In this document: in pieces, positions 1 to 9,500 of the stretch
Layout: every line of letters starts with the position of its first letter
Position numbering within the stretch: the first letter of the stretch is position 1
DNA from: CBDCFT01 sp965216365
GTDB lineage: Bacteria > Pseudomonadota > Gammaproteobacteria > Arenicellales > CBDCFT01
Direction of reading: 5' to 3'
NCBI GenBank assembly: GCA_965216365.1
Contig: CBDCFT010000055.1
Coordinates: 74,760 to 138,759, forward strand
DNA length: 64,000 nucleotides
Notes under the pieces: generated by a model
The model's input: the letters and a program-made list of their open reading frames with translations, nothing else
What the model was told of the DNA's origin: nothing
Databases searched by the model: none
Position numbers and translations under genes: made by a program

Positions 1-1563
1 CTTATTAGCCAGCGTGTTCTCACAACCGAAAATCTGACCCGTATCATCGAGAAGTTTGGACTGTACACAGAAGAACGTAAGACTCAAACCATTGAGTCTA
101 TTACACGAAGAATGCGGGAGGATTTCAATGTAAGGATGATTAGTGCTGACAGGAGCGATCGTAGATCTCGAAGATCGAACCAAGCCACAATCGCCTTTAC
201 TATATCCTTTGACAGCCGTTCCCCGCAAACAGCCCAAAAAGTGGCTAATGAACTGGTATCGTTATATCTAGAAGAAAATTTAAAAACCCGGTCACAAGCT
301 GTTGAGGACACCGCACGATTCCTTACGCAAGAAGCGAACAAACTTGGGGATCAATTAGCAGAACTTGAATCTAAAATTGCGGTGTTTAAAGAACAAAATA
401 GTGGGCTACTCCCTGAAGACCATGCCGCAAACATCCAACGACGCAATCGCACTGAAGAGCAAATCCTTGAATCGGACAGACGTATTCAATCGCTGGAAGA
501 GCGAAAAATATACCTCGATACCGCTTTGGCGCAAATCTCACCTTACGCGCAAACTGTAACAACTAGCAGTGTTGAGACCCTCTCACCAGAAGCGAAACTA
601 CGATCCTTAGAAAGCCAATATCTCAGCATGAAGGCGTTATATGGCGACGCTCATCCGGATATTATTCGCGTACAAAAAGAAATAAATGCCTTGCGCGCCG
701 AAACAGGGGCTGTAGGCAGCACGTCAATATTGACAAGTCAACTTTCCAACCTACAAAACCGATTAGGCGTAGCACGAGAAAGGTACTCGGAAGAGCATCC
801 TGATGTAAAACGGTTAAAGCGAGAGATCCTAACCGTCGAACAACAACTGGCAACCGCATCAAAATCGCCCGGAACATCTGGTTCTGCCGTTACCACTGCT
901 ATTAGTAATCCCGCATATATTGAACTTAGAGCTGAGAAAGACTCAATCGCGAGAGAGCTTCTTTCTCTTGCAAATCATCGCCAGCAACTGACAGCAAAAC
1001 TAAGAGCGATAGAGGATAAGATTCTCGAAGCACCGCATGTGGAACGACAACAACGTGCGTTAATTCGCGACCACGAAAATATGCTGGCGAAATATCATGA
1101 ACTCAGGGCAAAGCAAAGCAATGCCCGCCTGGCAGAGGCATTGGAAGAAGATCAGAAAGGCGAGCGATTTACACTAATTGAACCACCACGTGTACCAAAA
1201 AACCCGATAAAGCCCGACCGTAAAAAGCTTGCAGCTACGGGAACAATGTTTTCTTTTGCTGGTGGCATTGGTTTAGTTATCTTACTGGAAATGATTCAGA
1301 ATGCGATACGGGGTCCACGCGCCGTGGCTGCGATAACCCATGCAATGCCATTAACTGTAGTTCCTTATATACAAAGTGCAGCCGAAATACGCAAGAGAAA
1401 AACGAGAAGATGGGTTACGGTGCTTATCCTAAGCATATTGACTTTGCTCTCGATTGTGCTGATTCATTTTTTGATAATGCCCCTCGATGTACTCTGGTTT
1501 TCGGTAATGCGTAAGATAGAGGAGTTTGATTTACGTGCACGAATATCTGGATTACTGGGTTAG
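1..1563 (+). CDS. Polysaccharide chain-length determinant (Wzz/GNVR family), 5' partial
   Basis: The reading frame is open from base 1, so the gene begins left of the window; the first ATG at 112 is internal. The visible part is a long periplasmic coiled-coil region ending in hydrophobic segments near residues 415-430 and 473-495 of the open frame. The coiled coil contains an internal duplication: two segments with an HPD motif, A-HPD-I at about 654-660 and E-HPD-V at about 795-805. Before the first C-terminal hydrophobic segment lies a Pro-rich PPRVPKNPIKP stretch, the usual Wzz/GNVR landmark. The family controls glycan chain length at the inner membrane and works with a tyrosine kinase, which is encoded 8 bases downstream. 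Family assignment is firm. That it belongs to the exosortase-associated subgroup is inferred from the locus. Confidence 0.9.
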   Translation, partial: LISQRVLTTENLTRIIEKFGLYTEERKTQTIESITRRMREDFNVRMISADRSDRRSRRSNQATIAFTISFDSRSPQTAQKVANELVSLYLEENLKTRSQAVEDTARFLTQEANKLGDQLAELESKIAVFKEQNSGLLPEDHAANIQRRNRTEEQILESDRRIQSLEERKIYLDTALAQISPYAQTVTTSSVETLSPEAKLRSLESQYLSMKALYGDAHPDIIRVQKEINALRAETGAVGSTSILTSQLSNLQNRLGVARERYSEEHPDVKRLKREILTVEQQLATASKSPGTSGSAVTTAISNPAYIELRAEKDSIARELLSLANHRQQLTAKLRAIEDKILEAPHVERQQRALIRDHENMLAKYHELRAKQSNARLAEALEEDQKGERFTLIEPPRVPKNPIKPDRKKLAATGTMFSFAGGIGLVILLEMIQNAIRGPRAVAAITHAMPLTVVPYIQSAAEIRKRKTRRWVTVLILSILTLLSIVLIHFLIMPLDVLWFSVMRKIEEFDLRARISGLLG

Positions 1564-1571
1564 CAAACTAC

Positions 1572-2372
1572 ATGGAAAGAATAAAACAAGCCCTGGAACT
1601 AGCGCGAGCGGAACGCCGTCATAGTGGAAACCCGCAACGTGTTGTAGCGCACCCGACATTCGAAACTGAAGCGATAGTCGATCCGGGAATTCGCCAAGTT
1701 GAGGTCACCTGGAACACACTGCGGGAAACGCGAATTATTCACCCAAACGAGAATCGAGAGTGGATTGAAAGCTATCGGGTTCTGCGCACTCAGGTTTTGC
1801 ATCGGATGAATGAAAAGGGATTTCACTCTATTGCCGTTACCAGTGCTAACCCGGGCGAGGGCAAGACTATTACTTCGATCAATTTATCCATCGCGCTTGC
1901 CACCCAGGGAAACCTGCAGATTATTTTGGTTGATGCAGACCTGCGCCGCCCGTCGGTTCATCGTTATCTTGAAGACAATCCTTCATACGGTCTTTCGGAC
2001 TATCTGATGGGTGAAATCCCGCTTGAAGAAGCGTTGATTAACCCAGTGGACATTGATAATCTATTGATACTTCCCAGCGGTGAAACACGTATTGATTCCG
2101 TCGAGCTGCTGGACTCGTCACGTATGACCCGATTAATTGAATCGCTCAAGAAACAATACATTGATTCAATAATCGTATTCGACGTACCACCGGTTCTTTT
2201 TGCCGGCGATGCAGTCGCGCTGTCACGACATATTGATTGCATGCTGGTTGTCGTAGAAGATGGCCGGACGCGCCCGGATGAGCTCAAACGGGTTTGGGAA
2301 TTACTTGAGGGCAAGAATATAGTAGGGACTATTTTGAATAAATCTCAACGGAAAAATATGACTTACTATTAG
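1572..2372 (+). CDS. Cytoplasmic tyrosine autokinase (BY-kinase, CpsD/EpsG-like)
   Basis: 266-residue P-loop kinase. Walker A is ANPGEGKT with Lys98. Walker A' is ILVDADLRRP, and the Walker B-like segment is IVFDVPPVL. The protein ends in Tyr-Tyr, a minimal version of the Tyr-rich tail that these kinases autophosphorylate. It has no membrane segment, so it should rely on the preceding Wzz-like protein as its membrane activator, which fits the 8-base gap between the genes. BY-kinases phosphorylate themselves and glycan enzymes and so control polymer length and export. The short N-terminal helical region (residues 1-60) resembles that of exosortase-locus autokinases; that sub-assignment is an inference. 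Confidence 0.92.
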   Translation: MERIKQALELARAERRHSGNPQRVVAHPTFETEAIVDPGIRQVEVTWNTLRETRIIHPNENREWIESYRVLRTQVLHRMNEKGFHSIAVTSANPGEGKTITSINLSIALATQGNLQIILVDADLRRPSVHRYLEDNPSYGLSDYLMGEIPLEEALINPVDIDNLLILPSGETRIDSVELLDSSRMTRLIESLKKQYIDSIIVFDVPPVLFAGDAVALSRHIDCMLVVVEDGRTRPDELKRVWELLEGKNIVGTILNKSQRKNMTYY

Positions 2373-2424
2373 TTTTATTTTTAACTAACACGTTACAAAC
2401 AACAGGGTAAATTTTGGGGGCACC

Positions 2425-3474
2425 ATGAAACCATCTATTAATATTTTTATTTCGTTAGTTGCATTATTGACCGCAGTCGTTGGTCAGGCGCAAACTGACA
2501 ACCCGGACGGCATCGGTGTTGTAACCGGTTCGTCGACGGGTACATACATAAAATTTGGTCTGGATATGGCTACTGCCGCTAAAAGCGAGCAGCTGAACTT
2601 GATTGTAAAAGAGTCTGAAGGCTCACTAGCAAATATTCGACGTCTTGTAAGCAAAGAAAACGCTGCTCTTGGGATCGTACAGTCGGATGTGCTTGGGTTT
2701 CTAACGCGCTCACAGGATAAAAATATGCAACGCGTAGCCAACCGCTTGCGATTAGTTTTTCCCTTCTACAATGAGGAAGTTCATCTTTACGCGAATAGAG
2801 AAATTCAGACATTCGCAGATCTACAAGGCAAACGAGTCGTCGTTGGTACTAAAGGCAGTGGTAACTGGCTCACCTCGACAAATTTACTCCACTTAATGGG
2901 CGTGGAGGCCGGCGAGCAATTAAATATTGATCCCGCGGCCGGCGCAACAGCAGTACTCACAGGAAAGGCAGATGCTATGTTTTATGTTGCCGGTAAACCC
3001 GTGAAGTTATTTTCCAATATTGAACAGCTTAAGAACAACCCCAAATACGAAGAACTCGTCAAGCAGGTTCATATGGTGCCGCTGAACGACGAAAAGATGT
3101 TGGGTGAATATGCTAGTGCGGAACTAACACCATCTGATTATAACTGGATGAACGAAACAGTACCGACTATCGCAGTAAAAGCCGTGCTGGTTAGTTTCGA
3201 TTTTTCTTATAAAGACAGCCCTTACTACAAAACGCGTTGCGGGCAACTAAAAAGATTAGGCAACGCAATATACTCCTCGATTAACGAGTTACGTGATTCA
3301 GGCCATCCAAAATGGAATGAAGTTAATTTGGATGAGGAGATAGGCCTGTGGAAACGCGACAAGTGCTCCGCAGTGAGTGTCACCGCACGAAATAGCAGCT
3401 CTCAAACCACTGCAAACGATGATTTCCTGACCAAAGAGCTTGAAAAATGCATTCGTACCGGCACTTGTCAGTGA
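2425..3474 (+). CDS. TAXI-family TRAP transporter solute-binding protein
   Basis: 349 residues with a clear signal peptide (hydrophobic core at residues 6-18, likely cleavage after GQAQ). A typical TAXI start follows: VTGSSTGTYIKFGLDMA, then KESEGSLANIRRLV. The family binds small organic solutes in the periplasm and normally delivers them to a fused TRAP membrane subunit. No such subunit exists in this window, so the protein is an orphan or serves as a sensor or polysaccharide-related binder. A strong GGGGG ribosome site lies just before the ATG at 2425. It sits between the tyrosine kinase and the ExeA-like ATPase, in the middle of a glycan-assembly gene set. The C-terminal region has three Cys (in RCGQ, KCIR and a final TCQ), of which a pair could form a disulfide. 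Confidence 0.88.
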   Translation: MKPSINIFISLVALLTAVVGQAQTDNPDGIGVVTGSSTGTYIKFGLDMATAAKSEQLNLIVKESEGSLANIRRLVSKENAALGIVQSDVLGFLTRSQDKNMQRVANRLRLVFPFYNEEVHLYANREIQTFADLQGKRVVVGTKGSGNWLTSTNLLHLMGVEAGEQLNIDPAAGATAVLTGKADAMFYVAGKPVKLFSNIEQLKNNPKYEELVKQVHMVPLNDEKMLGEYASAELTPSDYNWMNETVPTIAVKAVLVSFDFSYKDSPYYKTRCGQLKRLGNAIYSSINELRDSGHPKWNEVNLDEEIGLWKRDKCSAVSVTARNSSSQTTANDDFLTKELEKCIRTGTCQ

Positions 3475-3532
3475 TACCATGGTGAACTAAATAAATCACC
3501 TGGGACAAGGAATCCCGTTTAGGATAGCGCGT

Positions 3533-4537
3533 ATGTACGAATCGCACTTCGGCTTTGACGAACGGCCTTTTTCGTTGCTGCCAGATGCTAGCTTTTTGTA
3601 TCTTACAAAAAAGCACAATCTGGCGTTAACGATGTTGCAATACGGTCTCGATAGTCAGGCTCCGATTTCCGTGGTTACCGGCAACATCGGCTGCGGCAAG
3701 ACCACCTTGCTGCGAAAGTTAATGGATGAGGTCGCCGAAGACGTTACCATTGGATTGATAACCAACACTCACAGCTCGTTCGGTGAGTTGTTGCAGTGGG
3801 TCCTGCTTGCGTTTGGCCTGGACTATCGTGATAAATCAAAAGTCGAACGCTACGAAATCCTTGTTGACTTCATCATCGAGGAATACGCCAAGGGCAAACA
3901 CACGGTGTTAATCGTGGATGAAGCGCAAAACATGGACATGAGCACGCTGGAAGAACTGCGCATGCTATCAAACATTAATGTTGACAAGCATCAGGTTTTG
4001 CAACTCGTTTTAGTGGGTCAACCTGAGTTGCGTAGCATGTTGCGCCAGCCTGAGTTGCGCCAATTTGCTCAGCGAATTTCGGTTGACTACCACATTCGCC
4101 CGTTGGATGTAACAGAAACGGTGGAATACATCAGGCATAGAGTGAGAGTGGCGGGTGGTGATGAGGATATTTTTCACGCCGACTCGTTCCCCCTGATTCA
4201 AGAACACACAAGTGGTGTTCCACGTTTAATCAATATTCTTTGTGATACTGCCCTGGTATATGCTTTCGGTGCTCAACAAGAAAAAGTTGATGCAAGAATT
4301 ATTCGTGAAGTGGTCAAAGACAGAGGCAGCGCTGTGTACTTCGATGACGCTGATACGTACGGATACCTGCAGGGAAAGCAAATTAAACCTGCGTTACGTG
4401 TGGTCCATCAAAACAAACAACAAAGCTCGGAAAACTCCGATGCAACACAAATCAAACAGGCGCTGAGTGAAATCGAAAGTTTGTTGAAAACACATTTGGA
4501 TCAGCAACCGGAACAAGAGGCCGAAACAAAAAAATAG
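3533..4537 (+). CDS. ExeA-like AAA ATPase of exosortase/EPS loci
   Basis: 334 residues. The N-terminus MYESHFGFDERPFSLLPD is the signature of ExeA/GspA-type ATPases. Walker A is GNIGCGKTT at about residues 49-57, and Walker B is VLIVDEAQNM near residues 125-135. An AAA lid with VPRLINILCD follows at about 226-235. The last ~60 residues are a charged, Gln-rich tail. Such ATPases are a regular member of exosortase-associated polysaccharide clusters, where their exact role is unknown; the ExeA relative helps secretin assembly through a peptidoglycan-binding domain, which this protein lacks. It lies 58 bases after the TAXI gene in the same direction. Confidence 0.9.
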   Translation: MYESHFGFDERPFSLLPDASFLYLTKKHNLALTMLQYGLDSQAPISVVTGNIGCGKTTLLRKLMDEVAEDVTIGLITNTHSSFGELLQWVLLAFGLDYRDKSKVERYEILVDFIIEEYAKGKHTVLIVDEAQNMDMSTLEELRMLSNINVDKHQVLQLVLVGQPELRSMLRQPELRQFAQRISVDYHIRPLDVTETVEYIRHRVRVAGGDEDIFHADSFPLIQEHTSGVPRLINILCDTALVYAFGAQQEKVDARIIREVVKDRGSAVYFDDADTYGYLQGKQIKPALRVVHQNKQQSSENSDATQIKQALSEIESLLKTHLDQQPEQEAETKK

Positions 4538-4777
4538 CGACTATATATGTTTTTTTGGGGGGGCATAACTCATAGGGCAGAGAGGCAATGAAAGATAAGA
4601 ATATTAAATGTGCAAGATCTGGGGTGACCGGACTAGCGACTTACGTCGAATCCGTGTTAAAACTTTGATAAAGAATTATACTTGATTACGTAAGGATTGA
4701 CTCATACGGTAGCAACTCGTTGCAATCGTATTTGAGCCACACGTTGTTGGTATGTCGGGAAACTTGGGGTAAAAACA

Positions 4778-7700
4778 GTGACAGAGAACGAAAAAACATC
4801 ACCACTAACACTGGTGAAAGAATCGGAAAATACTCAATCCGATGAGGAAAAGCAAGTTGTTGAATTATTGGGGCAAGCAGAGCGGCAATTATCGAGCGGA
4901 AAACTAATCGCACCGAAAGGAAACAACGCATTAGAAACTTATCGAAAGATAATTTCTATTGACAGTGAAAACCAGGAAGCATTTGAAGGTATCCATAATC
5001 TCAAACAACAGTTGATGAGCGCGAGCACGAAGGAAGAGGATAGCGCTGAAAAACCGAGTACCGAGGAGCCATCTGAAGAACCTTACTCATCCGAAGAAGA
5101 CTCCCTGCCGGAATGGAAACTCCCTGACTATGATTCAATAGTAAATTCGGATGCCAAAACAAGAATTGAATCAGAATCAAATGTTGAGATTGAGACAACA
5201 ACTTCGTCTATTCCCCCTGATTCGCATCCATCCATAACCCCAAAAAAGCACGCTGCCCCTCCACGAAAAACAAAATGGCCCGCAATAGCGGGTATTGTAA
5301 CTGTTACGGGAGCCATCGCAGCACTATTGATTCACCAAAACCCCGGTATCATTACTAACTTAAAAGCAAAACCGCAAATCGCTATAAATCAGGATGGCGA
5401 CAATAGTCAAACGGAACCTGATCAGCGGAACGTACAACCATCGACAGCCGATACAACGGGGACGGACACCATGGATACCGTTGAGAACGATGAAAAACCA
5501 TCAGAAGTTCAAACAGTCGCGGATATAGTCAATTATGATATTGCCGACGATAACTCAATTTCATCACCCGAAACGGATGAATCTTTGAAAGAAATTGAAA
5601 TAATGCTGGCAATGTCGCGAGACTATTTGCAAGCTGATCAGCTTATTTCGCCAGAAAATGAAAATGCACTTTCCGTTCTAAATCTAGTACTCGAACAATA
5701 TCCAGAACATACCGAAGCCTTGCTTGGTATGGAAATGCTCAAGCGAAAGTTGCTCGATAAAGCGGCTATTGCGCAGAATTCCAATGATTGGAAAACCGCT
5801 CGGGATCAGCTTGATGCTCTCATTCAAATCGAACCGGAAAATCAACAAGCAATGCAAGGAATCGCTGCAATTGAAAAAAAGGTTTTAGAACTCGCTGCTT
5901 CTGCTAAAGAGAACCAGGAATGGGACACATCAAAAACTTACCTGTTGCAAGTTTTAGCCATAGACGCGAACAATACCGAGGCCCAAAAACTCCTCGAAGA
6001 AGTCACAATTGAGAGAGCAAGACAAAATGAGCTAAGCGACTTGCTAGAACAAGCCCAAAACCACCTTTCCGAAGGACGACTAATAGAGCCTATAGGCAAT
6101 AATGCATCGTTTTTCTTCCTTCAGGTTTTACAACGCAAACCGGATAACGACACTGCTATACAAGGTTTAAACACTATCACTGATGAGTTATTGGCAAAAG
6201 CCGGAGACGCTCAAGAGAAGGAAAACTGGAGTGATGCGGCCACCTATCTCACCGCGGCGCAAAGATTTCAACCTGAGAATGCTGAAATACAAAACGCGGT
6301 TGCGATAATGAATGAAAAACAAGAACAAGCCAGGAACACTACGAGCGAATCGATACAGGTAGAAAAAACTCAGGGACAAGTGGAAACATTACTTGATGAA
6401 GGGAAAACATATTTAGAAACAGGTCAGTTTTATTCTCCTGAGAACAAAAGCGCTTTATCCGTATTTGACAAAGTTCTAGCCATTGATCCGAATAACCAAC
6501 AAGCGATACAAGGTATTGCAACCGTTGAAAAACGAATTCTAGAACTCTCCACAGAGGCAATAAAAGATAAGAAGTGGAGCCACGCAAAAAACCTCTTGCA
6601 AAAACTTTTGGTCATCAATCCGTCAAATGCTAAGGCGCAAGAAATGCTGGCAGAAGTTTCAATTGGAGAGACAAAACAAAACGAGTTAAGCGATCTGCTA
6701 TCACGAGCACAGCGACACTTGACCGATGAACGATTGATTCAACCTGCAGGCGACAACGCTGCGTTCCTGCTTCTCCAAATATTACAAATTGACCCGGAAA
6801 ATGTGGCTGCCAAGCAAGGCATAGAAACCGTCACCTCGCGACTGATAGCGAAATCACAAGCATCGCAAAACGAGAAGAATTGGGATAACGCACGTTACTA
6901 TCTGCAAGCGGCGCAAAGAATTCAACCGGAAAACGATGACATACACCAGGCGATATCAACATTAACTGAAACCCAAAAGAGAAACGACGATGTTGCTTCA
7001 CTCGTAACGCAGGCGCAGAAAATCCTGGAAATATCCCCTGCGGGTGGCGATGCGGATAGAATTGCTCTCGAGCAGTTTAATAGTGTTTTAGCCCTGGACG
7101 CTAAAAATGAAGAGGCCCTTCAAGGGATGGAAAATATTAAGAATCGATTCCTGACTGCGGCGAAACAAGCGGGTCAGAACAAACAATGGGAAGCTGCACT
7201 CTCGAGTCTAAATGTAGTTCTCTCGATAGACAGTCAAAACCAGGAGGCAAAAGAACTTAACCAAACACTTAATCAGTCGCTGCAAGAATCACAGGAAATT
7301 GTCACCTGGTTGGAAAACGCCAGTCAACAACTGGAAAGCGATGATTTAACTTATGAACAATATGAAGACGTATATGCCTTAGTTAGTAAAGTGCTCGAAC
7401 GCGAGCCTAACAACTCACTGGCCGTATTAAACAGAAAAGTATTGGCAGAAAGGCTTTGGTCGGCAGCACATGCTGCGCATACTGCAGAAAACTGGGACGG
7501 CGCACAACCATACTATGAATTTCTACTCAGAATGAACTCAGAGGATAGTCGTGTGCAGTCGAGTCTAACCAATCTGATTAATGAAAAGAAACAACACATC
7601 GAGTTGGAAAATCTGTTGGCTCTAGGCAATAAATACATTCAGGAAAACCGACTCACGGAACCCACTGGCGACAATGCGTTTAGCGTATTTAGACAAGTAC

Positions 7701-8014
7701 TTGATATTGATCCAACGAATCCTCAAGCTAAAAAAGGTATTGAGAGTATACAAACGCAACTACTTGGTCTTGCGCAGGATGCTCAAAAACAAGAACAATG
7801 GGATACTGCCAGCGCATATCTAAATACACTTCTTACACTCAATCCGCAACTCTCAGAAGCTCGCAGCGCATTAGAAAAGCTGGCTGATATCCGCGCGAAA
7901 GAAACGCAAACTGTAGCGGGAAACGCAGAAGTTGCAGACGAAATTTCGAGCACGTTAGAACCGCTTAAACCAGTCTCCGAACAGGAACTCCTCGAAATTT
8001 TGATCGGCGAATGA
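4778..8014 (+). CDS. Large membrane-anchored TPR-like repeat protein
   Basis: 1078 residues, GTG start preceded by a TTGGGG ribosome site. Residues 1-165 are acidic and cytoplasmic and carry one half-repeat. One transmembrane helix (about 166-185) follows, then an acidic Thr/Ser/Asp-rich linker to about 260. From about 265 to 1050 there are seven copies of a ~100-residue unit. The unit consensus is QAxxxL....LIxPxGxNA, then VLxIDPxNxxAxxGI, then AQxxxxWdxAxxYL and a final LNP/IQPEN. The shape suggests a periplasmic scaffold of TPR pairs. The function is not recognised; location between the export ATPase and the smaller paralogue at 8104 suggests a structural role in polysaccharide export. Sequence-level assignment is limited to repeats and topology. 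Confidence 0.85.
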   Translation: MTENEKTSPLTLVKESENTQSDEEKQVVELLGQAERQLSSGKLIAPKGNNALETYRKIISIDSENQEAFEGIHNLKQQLMSASTKEEDSAEKPSTEEPSEEPYSSEEDSLPEWKLPDYDSIVNSDAKTRIESESNVEIETTTSSIPPDSHPSITPKKHAAPPRKTKWPAIAGIVTVTGAIAALLIHQNPGIITNLKAKPQIAINQDGDNSQTEPDQRNVQPSTADTTGTDTMDTVENDEKPSEVQTVADIVNYDIADDNSISSPETDESLKEIEIMLAMSRDYLQADQLISPENENALSVLNLVLEQYPEHTEALLGMEMLKRKLLDKAAIAQNSNDWKTARDQLDALIQIEPENQQAMQGIAAIEKKVLELAASAKENQEWDTSKTYLLQVLAIDANNTEAQKLLEEVTIERARQNELSDLLEQAQNHLSEGRLIEPIGNNASFFFLQVLQRKPDNDTAIQGLNTITDELLAKAGDAQEKENWSDAATYLTAAQRFQPENAEIQNAVAIMNEKQEQARNTTSESIQVEKTQGQVETLLDEGKTYLETGQFYSPENKSALSVFDKVLAIDPNNQQAIQGIATVEKRILELSTEAIKDKKWSHAKNLLQKLLVINPSNAKAQEMLAEVSIGETKQNELSDLLSRAQRHLTDERLIQPAGDNAAFLLLQILQIDPENVAAKQGIETVTSRLIAKSQASQNEKNWDNARYYLQAAQRIQPENDDIHQAISTLTETQKRNDDVASLVTQAQKILEISPAGGDADRIALEQFNSVLALDAKNEEALQGMENIKNRFLTAAKQAGQNKQWEAALSSLNVVLSIDSQNQEAKELNQTLNQSLQESQEIVTWLENASQQLESDDLTYEQYEDVYALVSKVLEREPNNSLAVLNRKVLAERLWSAAHAAHTAENWDGAQPYYEFLLRMNSEDSRVQSSLTNLINEKKQHIELENLLALGNKYIQENRLTEPTGDNAFSVFRQVLDIDPTNPQAKKGIESIQTQLLGLAQDAQKQEQWDTASAYLNTLLTLNPQLSEARSALEKLADIRAKETQTVAGNAEVADEISSTLEPLKPVSEQELLEILIGE

Positions 8015-8103
8015 TAATTTCGATTTACACAGTAATTGTAAAAACCCCCTTAAAAATACACTGCGCATTGACGCGATAACACTCGTATAACATATTAACG
8101 GAC

Positions 8104-9279
8104 ATGAATCCTAGCCAAGCACCGTGGCCCTTGAACAAACTCAAGGAAGCACAGTTAAACCGTGAGAGTTTGGCCAAAAGAGCAAGTAAGGGAGACGATC
8201 CCGAAACAACTTCGCTAGAAGAACCCTCCATCTATAGTCAAAAATCCAAACCCGGTTTCACGCAGGACAGTGAGCCACTAGAAATTGTCTCCGACACTCA
8301 GGAATCAACCGATATTGCTTCAAATGATAGTGAGATAATAGACACTAATACAGAATCTGAAGATTTGGATGCCGGGTTTGAACCGCGTCATAGTTTCGAC
8401 ATTCAAGACCCGAACACAGAAGCTATTCCGAAACTTGAGGATATTAGCGAAGACACCGAATCATCAAACACAACTAAGTTATTTTTAGTAGTTGGTGGGA
8501 TAGTTGCAATTATTTTTGCTGGGTTTCTGGCCTACGAAAACCCGATCACCCTAAAAGATGTGAAGCGAAATTCCTCGAATATGCAAAATTCCAAAGATCA
8601 CGTGACTACAAATACCTTTGAGCACAAGGGTTCCAATATAATAAATGACCCGGCCGAAAAAAGACTACCCGGTAACTTTAACGCTGAGGAAGCTGGTACT
8701 ACGTCGCTCAATTACCAAATCGACTCGCTTACAGGCGACATATCAACAACAGCAAGTTCAATTGACACACCTTCAACACAAATTATTCCAAGCGATGATT
8801 CCAAGAAGAACATTGCTGACACGGATTTATCCGGCAATACAAATCAGACCAGTCAGTTACTCAACACTCAAGTCGAATCTGCAGGAGAATCACAACTTGA
8901 GGTAAACTCAGAGACAATTTCGCTGGTTACACAAAGCGACCACGCCGTCGCAGATATTGATAGTTCCGAGAAAATTGAGAATTTGTTGCGCCAAGCGCAG
9001 TCGATGTTTGACAAATTACAACTGACACTACCACCAGGTCAAAATGCATTAGCAAATTACCAAAAAGTGCTGGAGATCGACCCAGGCAACATCAGTGCCA
9101 TCGACGGCATCGAAGCAATCAAACTAAAACTGTTTGAACTTGGGAAATACGCCAAAGTCAGCAACCAATGGGACAAAGCCGAAAAGCGGTTCCAAAAATT
9201 AATAGAACTCGATCCTCAGAGCCAATTCGCAGAACTCGCTAGAACAGAGTTAATGTCAATGAACCAACCCGCCCAATAG
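8104..9279 (+). CDS. Membrane-anchored protein with one TPR-like repeat, paralogue of the upstream giant
   Basis: 391 residues. The N-terminal 120 residues are acidic and low in complexity, followed by one transmembrane helix (about 125-147). A Ser/Thr/Asp-rich periplasmic linker runs to about residue 288. The last ~100 residues (about 290-388) are a single copy of the repeat seen seven times in the 1078-residue protein just upstream, including QNALANYQKVLEIDPGN and NQWDKAEKRF. The two genes are 89 bases apart and share topology, so this looks like a short version made by repeat loss or gain. No catalytic motif is visible. Function is unknown; a partner or assembly factor of the larger repeat protein is the simplest reading. 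Confidence 0.82.
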   Translation: MNPSQAPWPLNKLKEAQLNRESLAKRASKGDDPETTSLEEPSIYSQKSKPGFTQDSEPLEIVSDTQESTDIASNDSEIIDTNTESEDLDAGFEPRHSFDIQDPNTEAIPKLEDISEDTESSNTTKLFLVVGGIVAIIFAGFLAYENPITLKDVKRNSSNMQNSKDHVTTNTFEHKGSNIINDPAEKRLPGNFNAEEAGTTSLNYQIDSLTGDISTTASSIDTPSTQIIPSDDSKKNIADTDLSGNTNQTSQLLNTQVESAGESQLEVNSETISLVTQSDHAVADIDSSEKIENLLRQAQSMFDKLQLTLPPGQNALANYQKVLEIDPGNISAIDGIEAIKLKLFELGKYAKVSNQWDKAEKRFQKLIELDPQSQFAELARTELMSMNQPAQ

Positions 9280-9500
9280 ATATTCGCTAATTCTTTTTTC
9301 CTAAGCGAACCAAAACCAACTGTTATCGAAATTGGATACGCATCCGATGTAAAAAAATTCGCTGTAACAACTCACCGGGAATACTACGTAGATACTAATG
9401 ATAAAAATTAGTAACTTAAATTTATTACAATTCAGAATCAAAAAACAATATTAAACTCAGTATCTAACACAAAACCAGTTCACGTTTTCCATTCACGATT

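Noticed and set aside
4588..4668. 26-codon ORF with a GAGAGG site in the gap before the giant repeat protein.
   Set aside because: Too short and without any recognisable feature; no evidence of conservation can be obtained here.
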